DNA from: Ilex aquifolium
Lineage: Eukaryota > Streptophyta > Magnoliopsida > Aquifoliales > Aquifoliaceae
Length of the DNA: 64,000 nucleotides
Direction: 5' to 3'
NCBI GenBank assembly: GCA_951799425.1
Contig: OX637394.1
Coordinates: 29,300,001-29,364,000 of the forward strand
Below the pieces are notes generated by a model. The model did no database searches, was not told where the DNA came from, and saw only the letters and a program-made list of their open reading frames with translations. Below are positions 43,908 through 54,501 of the stretch, piece by piece. A program made the translations under genes and the position numbers. Every line of letters begins with the position of its first letter. Within the stretch, counting starts at the first letter, position 1.

Positions 43908-46390
43908 TGTGACGCCCCAATCTCCGGGGGTCCTATATTAACCGTTGACCACCCGTCAACCCGCGGAAATAACCATGGATGTCACTCAACCTAACACCAC
44001 GGTAGTAGCATCCCCTTAACCGGGATCTTAATTCACCATTGTTAACCGGATTCGATTATTCATTTGGGTTCAACCAATATTCGATATACCATAATTTATA
44101 CTCCATTTACATCATTGGAGGGAAAGGAAACGTAGATTGAAAATAGGGCGAAGCAGTGTGAAAATCTGAAAATTTTGAAGAGAGTACCGGTACCCAGTAC
44201 CGGTACCCGGTACCGGTACTATCAACCCACTGGAAAGGGGGGTACCGGTATCCAGTACCGGTACCATTCAGTACCGGTACCCGGTACCGGTACTGTCAAC
44301 CCACTGGAAAGAGGGTACCGGTGTCCAGTACCGGTACCCGGTACCGGTACTGTCAACCCACTGGAAAGAGGGTACCAGTGTCCAGTACCGGTACCATTCC
44401 GTACCGGTATCCAGTACCGGTACCATTCAGTACCGGTACCCAGTACCGGTACTCTCTGCCCAGTTTTGCCATTTTCAACCATTTTTCCTTTCCAATCCAT
44501 TCAAAACCCTTCCCAACTCATCAAATACATGTTTGACAAGGATTTCCATATAAAACATGGTTTATACAAGTTCTATTACAGTTGATTCCATACATTTACA
44601 TATCAAAATGGAATTCTTTTCAAAAGCTTTTACAAAACAACAATAAAAGCCACAAGTCGGCTTTCTTCAACCTTGGGGCTCGAAATGGGAGCCGTCCGCC
44701 GGTGTGAACCCCGCACCTGAAATGTTTTTCCCACAAAGGGTGAGCCACGCTCAATAGGGTATTTCCTAATGAGGCTACTCCCCAACCTATATGCATATGA
44801 AATGTTCACATGCCACAAAACCACAATTCATAACATTCCAAGCAAGGAAATATATTCAATGATGGAAATTGCAATGTCATGCTATGGAATGAGGTGAGAC
44901 TCACTCATGCATATCAACCGAGCCCTTCCCGGCTCCTCTACACATGCAAGTGCCAATGTGTACTAATCTGTCATTGATGTTGCACATCAAATGATTTTTC
45001 ATTCTAGGGTCTTTCTTGGGGTGGATATTTATGGACTTACACCAACGGCACCCAACCGACACGGAATTCATGGACTTCCACCAACGGTTCCGCGTACACC
45101 GACACACTTTATGGACTCTTATACCAACGGAGTGCGTATCCAATCACCAGGTCTCTCACCCGAGGGATAGTCTAGCCCTTCTTGCTACCCCAACCCTAAC
45201 AACCGTGTAAACCGTGCGACTCGATTAGGTCATCGACCCATCTTACCCGAGCCCACTCGTCATCCACCAAGCGTGGTGAAGACAACCACCATGCACACAC
45301 ACCCACTAAGTGCAATGCTCCCGTGCATATGAAATGTGATGTCCCATTTCAATAATATTACAATGTTTAATATGGTATGAGTGACATATGAACATTTACA
45401 ATACATTTCTCACACTTCATGGCAAAATCATATCATAAGCATATAATTTCCATATTTCCTTACAATGTCAATATATCACAAGCATGTATATATATCAACA
45501 TTTAATCAACACCCAAGCATGTCATCACATTATCAAGAGATAACATACTTCAATTTCAAGCATAAGATAAACACATAGCATGCCCACACTTCATATAGCC
45601 CAAGGGTCACATTGGGTTAATTTCATATACTCAATCCTAGAAATTTCATTTAGAAACTTCTAATTACCAATCCAATTAGAATTCATTTCAACCCATTTCA
45701 CCCAATTTCACAACCATAGGCAAATGACATACATATATATCTATATCTATTCATTTACCCATTTCACTTAAGCATTCTAGGTGTGGAATAAACCTTGGTA
45801 GGAGGGAACCCTACTTCTTGTAGCGTGTAGAATAACCGTAGGAAGCCTCCAAAACCCGATCCTATCCCAAAGCCCTAGCCTCCAAAAATCCCGTCCTTGG
45901 ATTCTCTCCAAAACCCGACCTCCTTGGTATGGTTTTGTAGCCCTTGGCGAGGAGAACGACTTTTGTTCTTGGCCCGAGTGGATTTCTCCCCTTTAAATAC
46001 TCTTTAAATACTTGGTCCTCAACGCGCCACACGGCCCTTATTTCCCGGGTCCGTTTTAACCCCGAAACGATAAATTTTCGCCCCGGTTGAAGTTCAAAAT
46101 ATTTTTATTTTAACTTGCCGTCATTTATTTCCCAAAATTTAAAATTTTATTCAGAATTTCGTTTTTTGGGTCTCCCGAGGTCCGACCGCCTCGTAAAACG
46201 CGAAAAATCCGATTAACTCGGAATTCAATGAAATTTGACAGGGTAACTAGGTTTCGCGAGACGAATCCAACGGTGAGGTTCATTTCGTCATCCAATTTCT
46301 AGAAAATTTCAGGTTTACAACCTGTACCATAGTGGCAATTTACCATTTTGCCTTTTTTTCACAACAGTTCAAATTTTCTCGGGTTTTACA
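43908..46390 (-). repeat. 3' LTR of Tekay-1
   Basis: 2483 bp. Lacks 110 bp present in the 5' LTR (53516-53625); the join at 45985 lies in a GATTT repeat that flanks the missing piece, so this copy is the deleted one. The lost segment covers the expected transcription start. Confidence 0.95.
44184..44452. repeat. GTACCGGTAC palindrome array in the 3' LTR
   Basis: About 15 ACCGGT cores in 269 bp, mostly as the palindrome GTACCGGTAC, spaced by CC, CCATTCA or CCCA. Three copies are followed by the spacer CAACCCACTGGAAAG. Because the array is self-complementary, open frames with Val-Pro-Val-Pro-Gly-Thr-Gly-Thr repeats appear on both strands; these are not genes. Confidence 0.95.
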
Positions 46391-46404
46391 TTCTTCCCCC
46401 CTTA
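46391..46404 (-). promoter_or_regulatory. Polypurine tract of Tekay-1
   Basis: Minus strand AAGGGGGGAAGAA directly before the 3' LTR. Confidence 0.88.
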
Positions 46405-46483
46405 AAAGAATTTCGTCCCCGAAATTCACACACTCATGCACAACTACCACATGCATATGCCACAGTCATATAACACTAAATGA

Positions 46484-49400
46484 CTATAAGAATATACCTC
46501 CATCCTCGAACAAGAAAGGATAATTGGCACGTATGGTGTCCTCTCGCTCCCATGTTGCCTCTTCCACCCCTCGGTGTCGCCACAACACCTTCACAAGCCT
46601 CACGGTCTTGCCTCGCAAAACCTGCTCCCGGCTATCCATGACACGCACCGGTCCCTCCTCAAAGGTCCCATCTGCATCAACAACGAGTTCTCCCCAATCC
46701 ACAACATGCGTCGGATCTGGAGTATACTTCCGGAGCATAGAGACATGGAATACAGCATGAACACCCGATAAACCTGGCGGCAACGCCAACCTATAGGCCA
46801 CAGTGCCAACTCTCTCAAGTATCTCGAAGGGCCCAATATATCTCGGCGACAGCTTTCCTCGCTTGCCGAATCTGACCACTCCTCTCTTGGGCATCACCTT
46901 TAAGAAGACATGATCTCCCACCTCAAACTCCAGAGGTCGCCGCCTTCTATCGGCGTAACTCTTCTGCCGGCTTTGAGCCGTGAGAAGACGTTTCTTTATT
47001 AGGTCCACCTTCTCCGAGGTGTCTCTTATTAATTCTGGGCCAGTAGAGGGTCTTTCTCCAACCTCAGTCCAACAAACCGGAGAACGACAAGGCCTCCCAT
47101 AAAGCGCCTCATAGGGTGCCATCCGTATGCTCGCCTGATAGCTGTTATTATAGGCGAATTCCACTAAGGGTAAATGCTCTTCCCAACTACCCTTGAGGTC
47201 TAGGACACATGCTCGTAGCATGTCCTCTAACGTCTGAATGGTCCTCTCCGACTGACCGTCCGTTTGGGGATGGTAGGCTGTGCTCATCCTCAACTGAGTC
47301 CCCATGGCTCGCTGGAAACTCTCCCAAAAGTGAGCCGTAAACCTGGGATCCCGATCCGATACTATAGATACGGGTACCCCATGCAACCGGACTATCTCCC
47401 TTATGTACAGCCTGCAGAATTCCTCCAGAGTGAAGGTCATCCGCACCGCCAAAAAGTGTGCCGACTTCGTAAGCCGGTCCACTATCACCCACACCGCATC
47501 ATGTCCCCGCGATGTCCGTGGCAAGTGGGTCACAAAGTCCATTGTGACGTGCTCCCACTTCCACTCAGCCACTTCCAAGGGCTGGAGCAACCCTGCTGGT
47601 CTCTGGTGCTCGGCTTTAATCTGTTGACATGTGAGGCATCTACTGACAAAGTCGCCAATTTGCCTCTTCATTCCGCTCCAATAATACTGGCGACGAAGAT
47701 CATGATACATCTTCGTGCCGCCTGGGTGCACCGCAAAACGAGAGCAATGGAACTCCCTGAGGATCTCCTCTCTCAGCTCCGCCAACTGGGGAACCACAAC
47801 CCTTCCCCTAAACCGAAGACTGTCATCCGAGTGAATGGCCCAGCCCTCGTCACCAGTACCCGCCTGCACTCGGTCCCTGATGGATGATAACTCTGAGTCC
47901 TGTCTCTGTGACTCAATCACTCTGCTCAGTAGGGAAGGCGTAGCCACCAAACTCCCTAAAACACCCTGAGTCCGACCCTGATAATGCAGCCCAAATTGGC
48001 CCACGGCCTCAAGCATCCGCCACTCCCGGGAAGCCACACTAGCTAAGACACCCCGTGACTTCCGACTAAGTGCGTCAGCCACCACATTTGCCTTACCAGG
48101 GTGGTAATGCAAAGTGAAGTCATAGTCTTCTAGGTACTCCATCCACCTACGCTGCCTCATGTTGAGGTCCCGCTGAGTGAAGATGTACTTCAGACTTTTG
48201 TGGTCCGAAAACACTTCAAATCGTTCACCATACAAATAGTGGCGCCAAGCCTTCAAGGCAAAGACTATGGCCGCCAATTCCATGTCATGCGTGGGGTAAT
48301 TCTGCTCGTGATTCTTCAACTGTCGAGAACCATAAGCCACCACTCTCCCGGACTGCATCAAGACACAACCCAGTCCGTCTTTGGAGGCATCGCAATATAC
48401 CGTGTAGTTTTGTCCCCTTTCTGGAACAATCAAGATAGGAGCTGAAGTGAGTCTCCTCTTTAGTTCTTGGAATGCCTTCTCACACGAATCATTCCACTCG
48501 AACTTGACCTCCTTCCGGGTCAATCTAGTCATAGGTGCGGCTAGTCGGGAGAAGTCCTCGATGAACCTCCGGTAATACCCTGCCAATCCCAAGAAACTAC
48601 GTACTTCGAAGACTGACTTTGGCCTCTCCCAACTCATAACTGCCTCAACCTTCTCCGGGTCAACTGACACCCCCGAGGCTGACACCACGTGTCCCAAGAA
48701 TTTCACCTCCGTGAGCCAAAATTCACACTTGCTGAACTTGGCGTACAATTGATGGTCCCTCAAGGTCTGGAGAACAATCCTCAAGTGACCCTCATGCTCC
48801 TCCTCTGTCTTGGAGTAGATCAGGATGTCATCAACAAACACTACGACAAACTGATCTAAATAGGGCTGGAACACCCTATGCATGAGATCCATGAATGCCG
48901 CTGGGGCATTCGTCAACCCAAATGGCATCACCGTGAACTCGAAATGCCCGTACCGCGTTCTGAACGCCGTCTTAGGGATATCTGACTCCCTAATCCTCAA
49001 CTGATGGTAGCCCGTGCGGAGATCTATCTTTGAATAGACCCGCGCTCCCCTCAGCTGATCAAACAGATCATCGATCCTCGGCAAAGGGTACCTATTCTTG
49101 ATGGTAACCCGGTTTAACTGCCGATAATCTATACACAATCGAAGGGTCTTATCCTTCTTCTTGGCAAACAGCACCGGAGCGCCCCAAGGTGAGGTACTCG
49201 GTCTAATAAAGCCCTTGTCCAATAATTCTTGTAATTGGACCTTGAGTTCTTGCAACTCAGCTGGCGCCATCCTATGTGGAGTCATAGAAATGGGCGAAGT
49301 TCCCGGATGCAACTCAATGCTAAAGTCCACATTCCTATGGGGAGGTAATCCCGGTAACTCGTCCGGAAAAACGTCCTCATATTCACACACCACCCGAGGT

Positions 49401-50116
49401 AGACTCAATTCTTGTCTCGCCTCGTCCTCCAGAGTAAGGCTCGCAAGCCAACCCATCAACTGCCCATGCCATCGTGAATCATACACGACTTGAGGTAGAG
49501 CATCATGCTTTTCCCCCTGAAACTTGAAACAAACACCGTCCGGTGTATAGGCGGTGACCCTCTTCCTGTCACAATCAATAACGACCCGATACGCCGCCAA
49601 CCAGTCCATCCCAAGGATGACATCGAATTCCGACATGTCCATAACCCTAAGGTCCACGGTGAGTAGAATCCCCGAGATCTCTAGCTCACAACCCCGACAT
49701 ATCTGATTCACACACACCCTAGCTCCTAGGGGTGAATTCACATATAACGGCTCCTCCAAGGTATCAACCTCTAAGCCCAAATCCCTCACACATGATGCAG
49801 AAATGAATGAATGTGATGCACCAGAGTCAAATAATACTTTAGCCCATAAACGAGAAAGTAGAAATGTACCCTGAATGACCGACTGGTCCACTGGCTCAGC
49901 CTGAGGTGTAATGGCGTAGACACGCCCCTGGGTCCCCGAAGTCCCGGCCTGCATGCCCTGTCCTCGGCCTCGACCCATGCCTTGGCCCATCTGGCCTGAC
50001 TGCGGAGTCCCCGCTCGAAAGGTGGTAGGGGCCTGAGTAGTGCCCTGGAACTGATACTGGTTCCCCTGGCCCATGGTGGGGTAGGGAGGAACAAGGTGTG
50101 TCTGTGACTGTCCCAC
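46484..50116 (-). CDS. pol: Tekay-1 pol polyprotein (protease-RT-RNase H-integrase-chromodomain)
   Basis: 1210 codons, fully open from the first Met. Positions from that Met: Gln/Gly-rich linker 1-65; aspartic protease with DSGA at 97-100 and ILGMDWL at 167-173; RT about 300-490 with the catalytic FVDD at 427-430; RNase H about 570-690 with D576, E613 and D638; integrase zinc finger H790, H797, C827, C830; integrase core D860, D921, E957, which gives the D-x35-E spacing; C-terminal GPFEIL segment at 1096-1101; chromodomain about 1154-1203 ([10 protein letters not shown]...VEEATWE). All catalytic residues I can check are intact. The chromodomain in this clade is thought to steer integration to methylated-histone chromatin. 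In frame with gag across one TAA, so it would need readthrough, or the TAA is a lesion. Confidence 0.97.
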   Translation of the reverse strand: MGQSQTHLVPPYPTMGQGNQYQFQGTTQAPTTFRAGTPQSGQMGQGMGRGRGQGMQAGTSGTQGRVYAITPQAEPVDQSVIQGTFLLSRLWAKVLFDSGASHSFISASCVRDLGLEVDTLEEPLYVNSPLGARVCVNQICRGCELEISGILLTVDLRVMDMSEFDVILGMDWLAAYRVVIDCDRKRVTAYTPDGVCFKFQGEKHDALPQVVYDSRWHGQLMGWLASLTLEDEARQELSLPRVVCEYEDVFPDELPGLPPHRNVDFSIELHPGTSPISMTPHRMAPAELQELKVQLQELLDKGFIRPSTSPWGAPVLFAKKKDKTLRLCIDYRQLNRVTIKNRYPLPRIDDLFDQLRGARVYSKIDLRTGYHQLRIRESDIPKTAFRTRYGHFEFTVMPFGLTNAPAAFMDLMHRVFQPYLDQFVVVFVDDILIYSKTEEEHEGHLRIVLQTLRDHQLYAKFSKCEFWLTEVKFLGHVVSASGVSVDPEKVEAVMSWERPKSVFEVRSFLGLAGYYRRFIEDFSRLAAPMTRLTRKEVKFEWNDSCEKAFQELKRRLTSAPILIVPERGQNYTVYCDASKDGLGCVLMQSGRVVAYGSRQLKNHEQNYPTHDMELAAIVFALKAWRHYLYGERFEVFSDHKSLKYIFTQRDLNMRQRRWMEYLEDYDFTLHYHPGKANVVADALSRKSRGVLASVASREWRMLEAVGQFGLHYQGRTQGVLGSLVATPSLLSRVIESQRQDSELSSIRDRVQAGTGDEGWAIHSDDSLRFRGRVVVPQLAELREEILREFHCSRFAVHPGGTKMYHDLRRQYYWSGMKRQIGDFVSRCLTCQQIKAEHQRPAGLLQPLEVAEWKWEHVTMDFVTHLPRTSRGHDAVWVIVDRLTKSAHFLAVRMTFTLEEFCRLYIREIVRLHGVPVSIVSDRDPRFTAHFWESFQRAMGTQLRMSTAYHPQTDGQSERTIQTLEDMLRACVLDLKGSWEEHLPLVEFAYNNSYQASIRMAPYEALYGRPCRSPVCWTEVGERPSTGPELIRDTSEKVDLIKKRLLTAQSRQKSYADRRRRPLEFEVGDHVFLKVMPKRGVVRFGKRGKLSPRYIGPFEILERVGTVAYRLALPPGLSGVHAVFHVSMLRKYTPDPTHVVDWGELVVDADGTFEEGPVRVMDSREQVLRGKTVRLVKVLWRHRGVEEATWEREDTIRANYPFLFEDGGIFL

Positions 50117-50155
50117 TGATGACTGGGACTGAGGTGTCCCATAGCTCTGGGATCC

Positions 50156-51079
50156 TTACCTCTGCGGACAATCCCGCTTCATATGCCCCGGTTGGTGGCA
50201 ATGGAAACATGTCTTCTGGCCTGCTTGGTGGGTAGTCCTGTAGTTTCTCCCGCCCTGGGAAAATTGACCTTGGCCTTGGCCTTGATAGCCACGGCCCTGT
50301 CCTTGTTGTCCTTGTGGAGTAGAAGTTCTCTGCTTCTTCCCCGAACTAGAAGAAGAGGATTGGCCCTCCTTCTTCTTATCCTTAGCACCCGCCTCACGGA
50401 TGCTTCGAGCATCGTCAACCTCCCTCTCAATGGCCATAGCTGTCTCGACCATAGAGTCCAAGTCTTGCAGGCGGAGGCCCACAATCTTTCCCCGGATGGA
50501 TAGCTTCAACCCATCCTCGAACCTTCTTACCTTGGCCATATCCGTGGCCACGTAATCATCAGCAAATCGGGCTAATTCGGTGAACTTAGCCACATACTCC
50601 ATCACCGTCATTGACCCTTGCTTCAAATCTAGAAACTCGCGGGCCTTTGCATGTCGAACGGCCGTTGGGAAATATTTACCCATGAAGAGCTCCTTGAACT
50701 CTCCCCATGTCATGGCCTCTAAGTTCTTCGAGGTCGTCACCCAATCCCACCACAATTGGGCTTCTCCTTCTAGCTGGAATGCAGCTAGCCTTATCTTAGT
50801 AGCGTCTGAGGTGACCTCCATCGCCCCTAAGATCTTGTTGACTTGCCGGAACCAATGGTCGGCCACCATCGGGTCCGCCCCTCCCATGAAGACTGGAGGT
50901 TTGTGTGCTTTAAACTGTTGGAGGTTACTCGTGCCTCCATGTCCGGCATTTGCACTAGCTTGTGCAACAGTAGCCGCCATCATGCCCATGGTTTCCGTAA
51001 ACGCTTGTTGATCGAAGACCGGTGGTGGTTGGTTATTGTTCCGCCCACCGCCTCGACGTCCTCTTCTTCCACTTGCCAT
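50156..51079 (-). CDS. gag: Tekay-1 gag
   Basis: 307 codons, start Met at 51079 about 340 bp inside the PBS. An Arg/Gly-rich start (MASGRRGRRGGGRNNN) leads into the gag core, about residues 55-200 (FMGGADPMVADHWFRQVNKI, EAQLWWDWV, GEFKELFMGKYFP). A Lys/Ser- and Gln/Gly-rich linker follows, then one zinc knuckle CFHCHQPGHMKRDC at 291-304. The protein ends three residues later at TAA (50156-50158), in the same frame as pol. Most Tekay elements carry gag and pol as one frame, so this stop is unusual. It makes the virus-like particle shell and binds RNA (family knowledge). Confidence 0.95.
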   Translation of the reverse strand: MASGRRGRRGGGRNNNQPPPVFDQQAFTETMGMMAATVAQASANAGHGGTSNLQQFKAHKPPVFMGGADPMVADHWFRQVNKILGAMEVTSDATKIRLAAFQLEGEAQLWWDWVTTSKNLEAMTWGEFKELFMGKYFPTAVRHAKAREFLDLKQGSMTVMEYVAKFTELARFADDYVATDMAKVRRFEDGLKLSIRGKIVGLRLQDLDSMVETAMAIEREVDDARSIREAGAKDKKKEGQSSSSSSGKKQRTSTPQGQQGQGRGYQGQGQGQFSQGGRNYRTTHQAGQKTCFHCHQPGHMKRDCPQR

Positions 51080-51419
51080 CTACACACACGTCAAATGGCA
51101 ATGGCACACTAACTTAGTATCCCGAAGTAGGGACCAAAGTTAAAACATTTAAATCTTTCTCATTGTCTCACTAGTAGAGCGTATGCCTCCAATAGTGGAC
51201 CCTTACGCTTTGAACTTTCTCGTTCATTTGCTTTCCCACTCCCAAGGTTAAGTTCTCTAACCCTAGTGTGTCCATTTCCATACACATTTTACCATGCATA
51301 TAATACACATACCACATATCACATAACATGTAGCAATTTAAGCACATAACATGTAATGTACAATGAATGCAATGGTCTAAACCCATGCCCCATCAAGCCC
51401 TAGGTAAATCGCATACCTA
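51080..51419 (-). other. Internal leader of Tekay-1
   Basis: 340 bp between PBS and gag start, no coding signal. Confidence 0.8.
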
Positions 51420-51432
51420 TGCTCTGATACCA
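51420..51432 (-). promoter_or_regulatory. Primer-binding site, initiator tRNA-Met
   Basis: Minus strand TGGTATCAGAGCA, three bases from the 5' LTR at 51436. Confidence 0.95.
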
Positions 51433-51711
51433 AGCTGTGACGCCCCAATCTCCGGGGGTCCTATATTAACCGTTGACCACCCGTCAACCCGCGGAAATAA
51501 CCATGGATGTCACTCAACCTAACACCACGGTAGTAGCATCCCCTTAACCGGGATCTTAATTCACCATTGTTAACCGGATTCGATTATTCATTTGGGTTCA
51601 ACCAATATTCGATATACCATAATTTATACTCCATTTACATCATTGGAGGGAAAGGAAACGTAGATTGAAAATAGGGCGAAGCAGTGTGAAAATCTGAAAA
51701 TTTTGAAGAGA

Positions 51712-51982
51712 GTACCGGTACCATTCAGTACCGGTACCCGGTACCGGTACTATCAACCCACTGGAAAGGGGGTACCGGTATCCAGTACCGGTACCATTCA
51801 GTACCGGTACCCGGTACCGGTACTGTCAACCCACTGGAAAGAGGGTACCGGTGTCCAGTACCGGTACCCGGTACCGGTACTGTCAACCCACTGGAAAGAG
51901 GGTACCAGTGTCCAGTACCGGTACCATTCCGTACCGGTATCCAGTACCGGTACCATTCAGTACCGGTACCCAGTACCGGTAC
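51712..51982. repeat. GTACCGGTAC palindrome array in the 5' LTR
   Basis: 271 bp, same as 44184-44452 apart from an extra ATT after the first unit and one G fewer in a G-run. Confidence 0.95.
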
Positions 51983-53606
51983 TCTCTGCCCAGTTTTGCC
52001 ATTTTCAACCATTTTTCCTTTCCAATCCATTCAAAACCCTTCCCAACTCATCAAATACATGTTTGACAAGGATTTCCATATAAAACATGGTTTATACAAG
52101 TTCTATTACAGTTGATTCCATACATTTACATATCAAAATGGAATTCTTTTCAAAAGCTTTTACAAAACAACAATAAAAGCCACAAGTCGGCTTTCTTCAA
52201 CCTTGGGGCTCGAAATGGGAGCCGTCCGCCGGTGTGAACCCCGCACCTGAAATGTTTTTCCCACAAAGGGTGAGCCACGCTCAATAGGGTATTTCCTAAT
52301 GAGGCTACTCCCCAACCTATATGCATATGAAATGTTCACATGCCACAAAACCACAATTCATAACATTCCAAGCAAGGAAATATATTCAATGATGGAAATT
52401 GCAATGTCATGCTATGGAATGAGGTGAGACTCACTCATGCATATCAACCGAGCCCTTCCCGGCTCCTCTACACATGCAAGTGCCAATGTGTACTAATCTG
52501 TCATTGATGTTGCACATCAAATGATTTTTCATTCTAGGGTCTTTCTTGGGGTGGATATTTATGGACTTACACCAACGGCACCCAACCGACACGGAATTCA
52601 TGGACTTCCACCAACGGTTCCGCGTACACCGACACACTTTATGGACTCTTATACCAACGGAGTGCGTATCCAATCACCAGGTCTCTCACCCGAGGGATAG
52701 TCTAGCCCTTCTTGCTACCCCAACCCTAACAACCGTGTAAACCGTGCGATTCGATTAGGTCATCGACCCATCTTACCCGAGCCCACTCGTCATCCACCAA
52801 GCGTGGTGAAGACAACCACCATGCACACACACCCACTAAGTGCAATGCTCCCGTGCATATGAAATGTGATGTCCCATTTCAATAATATTACAATGTTTAA
52901 TATGGTATGAGTGACATATGAACATTTACAATACATTTCTCACACTTCATGGCAAAATCATATCATAAGCATATAATTTCCATATTTCCTTACAATGTCA
53001 ATATATCACAAGCATGTATATATATCAACATTTAATCAACACCCAAGCATGTCATCACATTATCAAGAGATAACATACTTCAATTTCAAGCATAAGATAA
53101 ACACATAGCATGCCCACACTTCATATAGCCCAAGGGTCACATTGGGTTAATTTCATATACTCAATCCTAGAAATTTCATTTAGAAACTTCTAATTACCAA
53201 TCCAATTAGAATTCATTTCAACCCATTTCACCCAATTTCACAACCATAGGCAAATGACATACATATATATCTATATCTATTCATTTACCCATTTCACTTA
53301 AGCATTCTAGGTGTGGAATAAACCTTGGTAGGAGGGAACCCTACTTCTTGTAGCGTGTAGAATAACCGTAGGAAGCCTCCAAAACCCGATCCTATCCCAA
53401 AGCCCTAGCCTCCAAAAATCCCGTCCTTGGATTCTCTCCAAAACCCGACCTCCTTGGTATGGTTTTGTAGCCCTTGGCGAGGAGAACGACTTTTGTTCTT
53501 GGCCCGAGTGGATTTGAGCTCTCAATCTCCGTAGATCGTAGAGAGAAGATGGAGAACCCAAGCCCTTTCCCTCTCTTCTTTCTCACGTTGATCGGCTGAA
53601 CAAAAT

Positions 53607-53650
53607 GGGGAGAAAATCTGATTTTCTCCCCTTTAAATACTCTTTAAATA
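53607..53650 (-). promoter_or_regulatory. Tekay-1 core promoter with perfect palindrome
   Basis: Two TATTTAAA boxes (minus; 53643-53650 and 53632-53639) lead directly into a perfect palindrome, arms GGGGAGAAAATC and GATTTTCTCCCC around one base (53607-53631). The transcription start is expected within or just after it. The solo LTR has the same layout at 32335-32365. Confidence 0.7.
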
Positions 53651-54030
53651 CTTGGTCCTCAACGCGCCACACGGCCCTTATTTCCCGGGTCCGTTTTAAC
53701 CCCGAAACGATAAATTTTCGCCCCGGTTGAAGTTCAAAATATTTTTATTTTAATTTGCCGTCATTTATTTCCCAAAATTTAAAATTTTATTCAGAATTTC
53801 GTTTTTTGGGTCTCCCGAGGTCCGACCGCCTCGTAAAACGCGAAAAATCCGATTAACTCGGAATTCAATGAAATTTGACAGGGTAACTAGGTTTCGCGAG
53901 ACGAATCCAACGGTGAGGTTCATTTCGTCATCCAATTTCTAGAAAATTTCAGGTTTACAACCTGTACCATAGTGGCAATTTACCATTTTGCCTTTTTTTC
54001 ACAACAGTTCAAATTTTCTCGGGTTTTACA

Positions 54031-54170
54031 AGTACCACGATTCCAGAGGGCTGAGGTACCAGTACCACGCTGTCGAGAGCCCAGGTACCAATACCATGCT
54101 CACTGGTACCGGTACTAGGCAAGCAGAATGCCCAGGCACCGGTACCAAGCAACGAGGTACTGGTTGCTCC
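54031..54170 (+). repeat. Degenerate GTACC array of the solo Tekay LTR
   Basis: Repeats of GGTACCAGTACCACG, GGTACCAATACC, GGTACCGGTACTAGG and GGCACCGGTACC type, less regular than the Tekay-1 arrays. Tekay-1 inserted at its left edge (target AGTAC). An open frame over it is a by-product. Confidence 0.8.
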
Positions 54171-54501
54171 TCTAAAACTTTCAAAAGTTTAAAATAATTT
54201 CGCCAAACCTTTGGGTCTTGAGACCTTTTGTTTAAAGTGTGTAATCAGAGAAATTTTTATGGCAAATTGATGGATATGGGACCTTGGAACGGTCAAGTGA
54301 TTGATATGTATATAGGTTATGCATTTGGGAATGCTTTGGTACAAGGGAGGCTCTGTCCAAACTTTGTGTTGGTTACGATCTCGGTGAACGGGATGTGATA
54401 ACGTGGTGTTGGGTCATACGGCATACACGGGTATTTTCGCGGGTTGATGGGTGATCAACGTGTTGAGAAAGCATCCCTAGATTTAGGGGCGTCACATCTT
54501 T

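Larger units (their letters stand above)
43908..54030 (-). mobile_element. Tekay-1: nearly intact Tekay/Del chromovirus
   Basis: 10123 bp, perfect TSD AGTAC (43903-43907 and 54031-54035). LTRs start TGTAAAACCC and end GGGGCGTCACA on the minus strand. PBS, gag, pol with C-terminal chromodomain and polypurine tract are all present. By eye the LTRs differ by two C/T substitutions (45220 vs 52750; 46114 vs 53754), a 110-bp gap, a 3-bp and a 1-bp indel, so insertion is recent. The only coding lesion seen is one in-frame TAA between gag and pol. Confidence 0.96.
51436..54030 (-). repeat. 5' LTR of Tekay-1
   Basis: 2595 bp, the undeleted LTR. Tandem TATTTAAA boxes and a palindrome at 53607-53650 mark the promoter; the palindrome array (51712-51982) lies about 1.6 kb downstream of it in the transcribed part. 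A block shared with other Tekay-like LTRs, GCTCACCCTTTG...CATTTCAGGTG, is at 52244-52278. Confidence 0.95.
31972..54496 (+). mobile_element. Solo Tekay LTR, split by two later insertions
   Basis: Starts TGTAAAACCCGG and ends GGGGCGTCACA, with a perfect TSD TCTTT at 31967-31971 and 54497-54501. Its own sequence is 31972-32720, 42643-43907 and 54036-54496, about 2475 bp, matching the LTR length of Tekay-1 (2483 and 2595 bp). There is no internal sequence of its own, so it is a solo LTR. CRM-1 and Tekay-1 occupy the gaps, each with its own TSD. Confidence 0.92.

Noticed and set aside
44175..44585. Open frames on both strands encoding Val-Pro/Gly-Thr repeats (also 51703-52083 and 54031-54170)
   Set aside because: They are a by-product of the self-complementary GTACCGGTAC array inside an LTR; the composition is set by the repeat, and there is no matching start context or conserved protein.
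51712..51982. Resemblance of the palindrome array to a CRISPR array
   Set aside because: Units are only about 10 bp with spacers of 2-25 bp that themselves repeat, it lies in a plant LTR and there are no cas genes.
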